Positions 18,001-20,364 of a DNA stretch of 20,364 nt are shown piece after piece. The stretch comes from Candidatus Omnitrophota bacterium (GTDB taxonomy: Bacteria > Omnitrophota > Omnitrophia > Omnitrophales > JACROU01): contig JAJDCD010000009.1 of NCBI GenBank assembly GCA_029261035.1, positions 1 to 20,364 of the forward strand, given 5' to 3'. The notes under the pieces are model-generated. The model had not been told where the DNA came from. It did no database searches and saw only the letters and a program-made list of their open reading frames with translations. The position numbers and the translations under genes were made by a program. Within the stretch, counting starts at the first letter, position 1; each line of letters opens with the position of its first letter.

Positions 18001-20364
18001 CCGCTAGAGATTTAACGATTCAATCAGCAGGCAATCTGACACTTTCAGGTCTAACTCTTACCTTTGGAAGAAATCTCTCTCTTACTTCAACAGCAGGACA
18101 AGTCGATGTGGATCAGGTGGTCAATGGAACGGGTGATGTTACGTTAGATGGGTTTACAGATGTTACGATTGGTGCAGAATTAACAACTACCGGAAATGTT
18201 TCTATTACTACTGGAAATACGGTCACATTAAGTGCAAATATTTTAACGGATGGGGGCAATATTATATCGAACGGAAATGTTGTTCTTACTACCAATATCT
18301 TATTAGATACGGAGCAAGGAAATGATTCTGATGCTGGTGATATTGATTTAGATCAAGCTACTGTATCAGCAAATGCTGCTGGTTATGATTTAACTTTAGA
18401 TGCAGGAACTAGTGGTGGTGCCGGTGGAGAAATTAGATTATCTACGTTTAATAATATGGGTGGTGGTGAATATATTAATGACCTTACCTTGGATACAATT
18501 GGTTCTACAACCACAGCAGCAGTTGTTGTTAATGGAGATATTTCATTAGATGATGATGGGTTGGGTGACGCTGCTAGCTTTGTAGTCACTGGTGGTGGTA
18601 AATTAGCAGTGGCAGGAGATACAGTGATTACAACACAGGTAGGAAATACGGCAGGGGCTACGGGTGGTGTGATTGATCTTTCTTTTGAAGGTGTATACGC
18701 TATTGGATTAGGACAAGACTTAAGTTTGATTGCATCTAACACAGGAGTAGGCTCAACGGGTGGAGATGTCACAACAAGTTTTGTTAGTAATAATGCAGGT
18801 GCTAATGATTACTTAAATAGTTTAACGATTGATACCCGAGGTCCAGATGCGGCTAATGATGGAATTATTGGTGTTCGATCTAACATAGCTTTGGACGGTG
18901 GAGATATAACTTTCTCTGGAAAAGTTAGATTACAATTAAGTATAGAATTAGATACAGAACGTGGAAATACGCCAGGTCAAACTGCTGGTAATATTGATTT
19001 ATCTCAAGTGTCTAATTTATTTAGTCAAGGACCCGATAATACGTTAGCTCTTAGAGCAGATAATACGGCTGCTGGTGGTGTTGGTGGAAATATTCTTATT
19101 GGTGTTATTTCTGATAATGGTGGTGCTAATGATGTTCCGGCACAGTTAGACGTGACAACGGAAGGTGATGCAGGAAACCACGGAATTATTTCTTTCCATG
19201 GAGATATTCTGGTGGATGGAGCTGTTAACTTTACAGGTATTTATGAATTAAGAAACAGTGTCACAATTGATAATGAAAAAGGAAATGACAATTCATTTGT
19301 TATGACTTTTGCAAATACAGGCACCTTATCAGCCGATGTTGCAGGTCATGACTTGGTTCTTCTAACAACCACGAATGCGGCTTCGGGTGGAAATATAACC
19401 TTACCTGTCTTTGATAATGCGGGTGGCGCCTACGTCAATGACGTCACTGTCAATACTACGGCAACAACCACTGCTGGAACAATTAACTTTACTGGAGATA
19501 TTAGTCTAGATACTTTTGTAGCAGATTCTTCTAGTTTTATTGTTGTTGGGGGAGGCGATGTTGTTGTTGGCGCAAACTCAGTAAGCATTACAACAGAACA
19601 AGGGGATTCCCCTGGAATTGTTTCTGGAAGTATTGATTTGGGTGGTGGAAATATTTTTGCGAATGGGGCTGGGTTCTCATTATCTCTTGATGCTGGAAAT
19701 TCAGGGGCTGGATCAACGGGTGGAAATATAATAGGAGTTGGATTGATTGATGATAATGTGGGTGGAAATAATTTTATTAATAATTTAACGTTTGATACTG
19801 CTGGTGCTATGAATGGAACAACAACTATCTCTAATGATATAGAAGTAACCGGAACAGTTACATTTATTGGCGCTGTTCTTTTATCTTCAACGGTTTCTGT
19901 TACAGGAAATGTTAGCGTTAATGCTTCTTTAAATCTAAACACAAATGAACTTGATCTTATTGGAGATAGTATTAATTTCTTGGGTGGCGCTAATTCTGTT
20001 ACGGGTCCAGGGCAATTATTGATACAAACTCAAACAAATGGTGATGACATAGGTATTGCTGGCGGAACTGGAACTTTACAAATTGATGCAACAGATTTAG
20101 CGGCTTTAGCTAGTTCTTTGACCTTGGTTGAGTTTGATACGACAGGATTAGGTTCTATTGATGCTAATGGTTTTACTGTAAATGCACCTATTCAATTGAA
20201 CAGACCAACAACTGTCAATGGAGATATAACAGCACCAAGTATGTCCTTTAACAGTTTTATAGCACTGACTACAGATGTAACTTTAACTAGTACGGTAGGT
20301 CAGATATTTATCTCAGGAGATATTGATGCTGATGGAAATAGAATAGATTTAGATGGAACAGGTG
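1..20364 (+). CDS. Internal fragment of a giant repeat-rich surface/adhesin-like protein (5' and 3' partial)
   Basis: One frame (codons starting at 3, 6, 9...) is open across the full window, giving 6,787 complete codons and an estimated fragment mass above 650 kDa. Both ends lie outside, so signal peptide, secretion domain and C-terminal anchor cannot be judged. The product is Gly/Thr/Asp/Asn/Ile/Val-rich, acidic, without any cysteine I could find, and has no hydrophobic transmembrane run. Recognisable parts in order: repeated beta-strand modules, two carboxypeptidase-regulatory-like sandwiches, a CSLREA-type domain, a right-handed parallel beta-helix, a GNTSE-ending sandwich, a WDG...VTNDPV domain, a filamentous-haemagglutinin-like stretch and a 107-codon tandem array. 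In such families these parts form extracellular stalks and adhesins. A role in attachment or predation is inference. A structural S-layer or sheath protein is an alternative. Frame continuity is sure, the surface-protein call is strong, and the exact function is unknown. Confidence 0.95.
12..311 (+). repeat. Duplicated 100-codon unit, copy 1 (STFNQSGGTID type)
   Basis: This stretch encodes STFNQSGGTID, then SLTQSAGTITDLTF, DFTVLGDLT and FLQNGTRPFG. The same series returns in the same order at 534-833, offset by exactly 522 bases (174 codons) at both the first and last shared codon, so the copies are colinear without net indels. Synonymous differences are scattered between them. The strands alternate hydrophobic residues with Gly/Asn/Asp turns as in a beta-solenoid. 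No enzymatic motif is visible. Confidence 0.85.
534..833 (+). repeat. Duplicated 100-codon unit, copy 2
   Basis: Second copy of the unit at 12-311. It keeps STFNQSGGTID, LTQSAGTITDL, DFTVLGDLT and FLQNGTRPFG. Divergence is greatest in the hydrophilic turn (HSTGDKSILS against HSSSDKLLLT). About 220 bases of unrelated strand-turn sequence separate the copies. Copy 1 begins at the window edge, so further copies upstream are possible. Confidence 0.85.
1017..1290 (+). repeat. YFNL strand module, copy 1
   Basis: Encodes a recurring pattern: F-S-N-D-G-T-V-R-L, then a G-x-E element, L-T-Q-D-x-N-S-G-T, a Tyr-containing strand, K-Y-F-N-L-T-I and a following I-G-G-T-T-T-I strand. The same order occurs at 2979, 11562 and 14637. 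I associate this pattern with large bacterial surface proteins from memory, not from a search. It opens the composite unit that continues with the Trp/DSGNN module and the sandwich domain. Confidence 0.7.
1291..1691 (+). other. GGTFNAG-type beta-strand repeats (domain region)
   Basis: Short strand-turn units with GTFNAGSGTI, GGTFNAGTGTV and TTFNNLSNIEL, plus conserved Trp-containing strands (DWDIQGG, TWTAQG). The pattern of a strand, a Gly-Gly turn and an Asn/Ala-Gly turn is what a right-handed solenoid would show. The stretch 'GTV...G...Q...TTFNNLS' is the first of about eight such elements in the window. Confidence 0.6.
1692..1859 (+). repeat. Trp/DSGNN module, copy 1
   Basis: Encodes LRSS, then QW-x-IDPQG, I-S-x-LDV-x-DS, and closes with DSGNNTNWFF. 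The two tryptophans and the DSGNN turn recur at 3699-3860 and, more diverged, at 12009-12176. It lies between a solenoid stretch and a sandwich domain, so it may cap the solenoid. That capping role is inference. Confidence 0.75.
1860..2420 (+). other. Carboxypeptidase-regulatory-like beta-sandwich plus linker strands, copy 1
   Basis: Starts VTGNVFSDQG, followed by an I-G-A-G-I-x-V strand, TTTNAAGFYGV and DDVVTIFLD. The 'T-N-x-x-G-x-Y' turn is the usual signature of carboxypeptidase-regulatory-like / SdrD-B-like sandwiches. A conserved IRHENAGPV element around 2130-2153 and FTPGDTV around 2277 follow. The same series returns 662-663 codons later. These sandwiches are normally spacers or ligand-contact domains in extracellular proteins. 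Confidence 0.65.
2421..2978 (+). other. Beta-strand repeat linker between composite units
   Basis: Continuation of the open frame with irregular strand-turn repeats (GTVDLPSGTASF, NHNAGTVVFDFGG, FSQNGGSIKLDKSF, HSQTAGGNYGSG). No recognised domain signature is present. The amphipathic strand pattern matches neighbouring solenoid segments. Confidence 0.5.
2979..3220 (+). repeat. YFNL strand module, copy 2
   Basis: Same series as at 1017: FTNNGTVRLQGGE, GLTQDTGSGTWEYVG, DYFNLTINST and a following MVVDGDFLI strand. It begins the second composite unit, 1,962 bases after the first. Confidence 0.7.
3221..3698 (+). other. GGTFNHG-type beta-strand repeats (domain region)
   Basis: Strand-turn units including NSGLLTVNGNMVINAGTF, DFDQNGGVF, DWDRAGGGTFNHGSG and SVILDGLGQQILG-STTFLNLS. 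They occupy the same place in unit 2 as 1291-1691 in unit 1 and share the DWD element and the 'G-x-V-x-L-x-G...TTF-x-NLS' series. Confidence 0.6.
3699..3860 (+). repeat. Trp/DSGNN module, copy 2
   Basis: Encodes LLLRSS, NQWSIDPQGARSIS, VDVKDS and closes with VDSGNNVLWFG. It matches copy 1 in order and nearly in length. The closing tryptophans are 2,001 bases (667 codons) apart. A short proline-rich insert (APPILPP) precedes the DSGNN turn, where copy 1 has IAPGAGS. Confidence 0.75.
3861..4400 (+). other. Carboxypeptidase-regulatory-like beta-sandwich plus linker strands, copy 2
   Basis: Begins ISGQALGIADGEDI, then VQTTNGDGSYSF, DDGILVYIND, a TITLDDASDITGLDI strand pair, THESLGPV around 4119-4142 and FTPAGTV around 4266. 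Each element has a counterpart in copy 1. The TTNGDGSYSF turn is the clearest regulatory-like signature. It leads directly into the first FLGGANSV module. Confidence 0.65.
4551..6060 (+). repeat. FLGGANSV module, copy A (longest)
   Basis: The first half begins AGTNSLIFNAG, DFLGGANTVVG, GTLQIDSTDLAALA, TTGLGSIELN, then RPTTINGDVS, STVGQIFIS and DIDAD-x-NRIDLDGTG. The middle runs NDINSGDVVDVT, FFTGAEYDLD, VQYDQLEA, SLENNQTE, DDEMIAGGN and QEYNGAINGG. A second GGADSV half starts near 5466 and leads through ITLTDIAALADGF, IGRTDGSGAV and FNDPVTIQ to NGQVTG at 5750. A tail (NASITFDGPGATTSLNA) is shared with the partial copy at 10575. Similar modules occur, from memory, in large adhesins of cyanobacteria and other phyla. 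Confidence 0.85.
6061..6281 (+). other. Beta-strand repeat linker
   Basis: Strand-turn sequence (LNQGANAINADGFSQLGG, SVSGGTFNAPSANLIVEGDF, GVFNPNGGTVTLDGN) connecting copy A of the FLGGANSV module to the VDGPG array. It shows the same VEGDFTI and NGGTV elements as the following array. Confidence 0.5.
7887..8430 (+). repeat. Dense GGTFxxNGG short beta-strand repeats, block 1
   Basis: Consecutive short units such as NGGTLDANGG, GGVFNLNGG, SGGTFNSGT, DGGTWDLAG, ATFNVNGGTV, GGITNLNGGTI and GGTFNADG. Neighbouring Gly-Gly turns are often about 20 to 26 codons apart or multiples of this, so the period is approximate. One such unit per coil is what a right-handed solenoid would need. They fill the gap between VDGPG copies 3 and 4. 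Confidence 0.7.
8910..9380 (+). repeat. Dense GGTFxxNGG short beta-strand repeats, block 2
   Basis: Units GTFDVNGGDI, TGGTLDLGGGEV, SGGLIDIDAGF, NGQIDLGGG, NGGVFNSDG, TGGTYNGVS and TGGTLNAG lie between VDGPG copies 4 and 5. A smaller set (GGSFDSNGG, GGNFDANG, GGTFDLDGG) follows around 9906-10050 before copy 6. The pattern matches block 1. Confidence 0.7.
10461..10574 (+). other. Short strand linker before partial FLGGANSV copy
   Basis: Encodes TLTLASAATINAGVNTVSFG and adjacent strands. The 'AG-x-NT-x-x-F' element resembles the AGTNSLIF / AGANSLVF lead-in of copies A and B, so it probably belongs to the module that follows. Confidence 0.5.
10575..11190 (+). repeat. FLGGANSV module, copy D (second half and tail only)
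   Basis: Encodes INFAGGADSVSG, ADIGAIADGY, ITIGRTNGTGAITINAITF, NDPVTIQTPQAGG, VNGQITG and then NAAISLDGPSATTTLNADI. This corresponds to the second GGADSV half of copy A (from 5466) and to its tail beyond 5750. The first half and the YDQLEA middle are absent. Confidence 0.8.
11191..11561 (+). other. Beta-strand repeats with GTVTFDG...FQNL element
   Basis: Contains VGGEFTINSGASFTAP, VAGNWSNAGIFISNNG, then GTVTFDGVSAQTLDSGG followed by DFQNLIVSG and IDGTLTIQG. The NNGTVTFDG...FQNL series is the best preserved of about eight such elements spread through the protein. They probably form a turn of solenoid with a fixed outward loop. Confidence 0.6.
11562..11810 (+). repeat. YFNL strand module, copy 3
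   Basis: Encodes DSLGTLQLLGSETVSI, TDTNSGLVKYI, SNYFNIEFDSD and LIVNGVMTI, matching the order of the module at 1017 and 2979. The Tyr-Phe-Asn core is kept, with Ile replacing Leu. It is followed at 12009 by the third Trp/DSGNN module. Confidence 0.65.
11811..12008 (+). other. Strand linker
   Basis: Short linker with AADITINNTGAVANAL, LNNLAGASADLTLGG and GGTITFDGQGGSGD. It fills the place taken by longer GGTFNAG repeats in the first two composite units, so this unit is shortened. Confidence 0.5.
12009..12176 (+). repeat. Trp/DSGNN module, copy 3 (diverged)
   Basis: Encodes TILIRSTS, RNWQGSGAFNILDVDAAN and closes with TDSGSNVNWLFG. The IDPQG element is lost and DSGNN has become DSGSN, but length, tryptophan positions and the LDV strand agree with copies 1 and 2. 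The CSLREA-type domain follows, not a regulatory-like sandwich. Confidence 0.65.
12195..12362 (+). other. CSLREA-type domain
   Basis: Encodes IIVTSTIDTNSRDAVISLREALLLAN, the layout of the CSLREA / 'CTLREA' domain: an IxVTSTxDT strand, a short loop, then S-L-R-E-A-(L/I) and an ALLLAN helix. The family's usual Cys is Ile here (ISLREA), in keeping with the cysteine-free protein. In known proteins the domain commonly sits just before a parallel beta-helix, exactly as it does here, with ADSIGFNI leading into the helix. Confidence 0.8.
12363..14060 (+). other. Right-handed parallel beta-helix domain
   Basis: Opens with GGVQTITP, TIDGYTQPGAS and IQIDGSS, the usual first coils of this fold after CSLREA. 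Coils then alternate N-x-IKGLSI, GNFIG, GNLIGT, GNYIGT and ERN-x-ISGN strands. Five GTNGDG-type turns are spaced by about 67 to 78 codons. The helix ends near ITHNSIFDNTGLAIDL at 13956-14010. Coils of this type belong to the pectate-lyase-like / NosD-like fold family. I cannot identify catalytic residues, so a carbohydrate-binding or structural role is as likely as an enzymatic one. Confidence 0.82.
12744..13670 (+). repeat. IGTNGDGV / ERNxISGN beta-helix superrepeat (five copies)
   Basis: The turn starts at 12744, 12945, 13149, 13383 and 13602 (last one VGFDGVGD). Each is followed about eight residues later by ERNVISSN, ERNIVSGN, EGNLISGN, ERNIISGN or ERNVISGN. Between them sits a GNxIGTDxTG coil. 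The spacing of 201, 204, 234 and 219 bases suits three helix coils per superrepeat. The Asp-rich loop could bind a divalent cation, which is inference. Confidence 0.8.
14094..14390 (+). other. Beta-sandwich domain following the beta-helix (GNTSE-ending)
   Basis: Encodes NFPRVLSVQADGVNITITGRLD, TVEVYLTNGS, TFLGVATPN and a final ATIAIDVNGNTSEPS. The order 'NFP...L', 'V-x-G-x-L', 'TFLG', 'A-x-D-x-x-GNTSE' is the familiar sandwich that caps CSLREA / beta-helix cassettes in many bacterial surface proteins. The pairing with the two preceding domains supports the call. Confidence 0.7.
14406..14590 (+). other. WDG...VTNDPV domain
   Basis: Encodes TWDGSVSTAWNIN, DFNWQTAD, SLGDSVVIPNVTNDPVLG and TVNNLTI. 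The series of a W-x-G start, A-W-N, a further Trp, GD-x-V-x-IP and NDPV is common at the start of strand-repeat segments in large secreted proteins of Bacteroidota and candidate phyla (recalled, not searched). It starts a new solenoid section after the beta-helix cassette. Confidence 0.65.
14637..14888 (+). repeat. YFNL strand module, copy 4
   Basis: Encodes FSNDGTVTLRGTETVSLTPD, NSGTFNYAGDG, TDYFNLMFSNTE and ITVAGTTTF. The first strand is close to that of copy 1 at 1017 (FSNDGTVRL). No Trp/DSGNN module follows. The FLGGANSV copy B begins at once. Confidence 0.68.
14889..16079 (+). repeat. FLGGANSV module, copy B
   Basis: Colinear with copy A: AGANSLVFNG, DFLGGANSVVG, LQIDSTDLAAL, TTGLGSIELN, RPTTVNGDVS, STVGQIFISG, DADGNRIDLDGTG, DINSGDVVDVT, FFTGAEYDLD, QYDQLEASG, SLENNQTE, DDEMIAGGN and QEYNGDINGG, then the second half from 15804 ending INGQITG. 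The distance between the two FLGG/LLGG turns is 837 bases in both A and B. The homology stops at 16079, and the DGPGATT tail seen in A and D is missing. Confidence 0.87.
16080..18290 (+). other. Filamentous-haemagglutinin-like strand region
   Basis: Long series of irregular strands with GAISITQGAGDF, LTASNGSILDD, LSLRSAGNIIL, LIAAGDITLNG, LTATTGDILIDD, VTITASGG, NLTLSGLTLTF, TLDGFTDVTIG and TTTGNVSITTGN. The phrase type 'AG-x-D-(L/I)-x-L-x-(A/S)-x-G-x-(I/V)' is usual for filamentous haemagglutinin / large adhesin stalks. One GGGGPPPP linker lies at 17355-17378. The secretion (TPS) domain of that family is not in view. Some stretches have higher G+C than the rest of the gene. Confidence 0.65.
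17355..17378 (+). other. GGGGPPPP flexible linker
   Basis: Four glycine codons followed by four proline codons, then ANPHITGD. This is the only polyproline run I found in the window. It interrupts the strand pattern and so probably marks a hinge between two solenoid segments. Confidence 0.75.
18303..19905 (+). repeat. Five-copy tandem array with a 107-codon period
   Basis: Each unit starts with an L-D-T-E-Q-G-N type motif: LDTEQGN, ITTQVGN, LDTERGN, IDNEKGN, ITTEQGD. Most continue with GxIDL, then a Leu/Asp strand, a G-x-x-GG-x-I turn, a GGANDYxNxLTxDT segment and a G-x-I-x-F/L strand. The glycine codon of the motif falls at 18318, 18642, 18963, 19281 and 19602, spacings of 324, 321, 318 and 321 bases. 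Unit 4 has lost GxIDL (MTFAN instead). After unit 5 the sequence changes into FLGGANSV copy C. Confidence 0.85.
19911..20364 (+). repeat. FLGGANSV module, copy C (cut by window edge)
   Basis: Encodes LNLNTNELDLIGD, INFLGGANSVTG, TLQIDATDLAALASSLTL, DTTGLGSID, NRPTTVNGDITAPSMSF and STVGQIFISG, ending DADGNRIDLDGTG at the edge. Over 54 codons from RPTT to GTG, I count 50 identical residues against copy B but 18 base differences, mostly synonymous. The middle and second half are expected just beyond the window. Confidence 0.85.

Noticed and set aside
29-19942. More than twenty open frames of 60 to 234 codons on the - strand
   Set aside because: All share one register, shifted by one base from the + codons. 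In that register a - strand stop can only arise just before a + strand Tyr, His or Gln codon, and those residues are scarce in this protein. The open frames are therefore a composition effect. Their translations are Val/Pro/Ser-rich and domainless.

Overview
The whole window is the interior of a single protein-coding gene on the + strand. The frame whose codons begin at positions 3, 6, 9 and so on is open from the first base to the last, 6,787 complete codons with no stop. Neither the start codon nor the stop codon is inside the window. I see no intergenic DNA, RNA gene, promoter, terminator, insertion sequence or CRISPR array. Every other open frame here is a by-product of this gene's composition.

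The product is a giant secreted or cell-surface protein of the adhesin / beta-solenoid kind. It is rich in Gly, Thr, Asp, Asn, Ile, Val and Ala, poor in Lys, Arg, His and Tyr, and I found no in-frame cysteine codon. It is built from several repeat families that recur at long distances and in different orders. The DNA is moderately AT-rich. Giant genes of this style are known from Omnitrophota, and related repeat modules occur in large surface proteins of cyanobacteria, Bacteroidota and some candidate phyla. Omnitrophota is my first guess for the host, held with low confidence because no housekeeping gene is visible.

Layout: (1) 12-833, a duplicated 100-codon unit at an exact 174-codon offset. 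(2) 1017-4400, two copies of a composite unit (a YFNL strand module, a Trp/DSGNN module and a carboxypeptidase-regulatory-like beta-sandwich) about 2 kb apart. (3) 4551-6060, the first copy of a long 'FLGGANSV' module. (4) 6282-10460, six diverged copies of a 'VDGPG' module separated by short GGTFxxNGG beta-strand repeats. (5) 10575-11190, a partial copy of module 3. (6) 11562-12176, a third YFNL + Trp/DSGNN pair, leading into a CSLREA-type domain. (7) 12360-14060, a right-handed parallel beta-helix of NxIxGNxIG coils, then a beta-sandwich ending in a GNTSE motif. (8) 14406-16079, a WDG...IPNVTNDPV domain, a fourth YFNL module and the second FLGGANSV copy. (9) 16080-18290, a filamentous-haemagglutinin-like region with a GGGGPPPP linker and a visibly higher G+C content in places. 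(10) 18303-19905, a five-fold tandem array with a very regular period of about 107 codons. (11) 19911 to the edge, a third FLGGANSV copy cut by the window.

Working picture: a fibre hundreds of nanometres long could be assembled from such stacked beta-coils, with the beta-helix and sandwich domains as likely ligand-facing elements. That is inference from architecture. No enzyme active site could be recognised.
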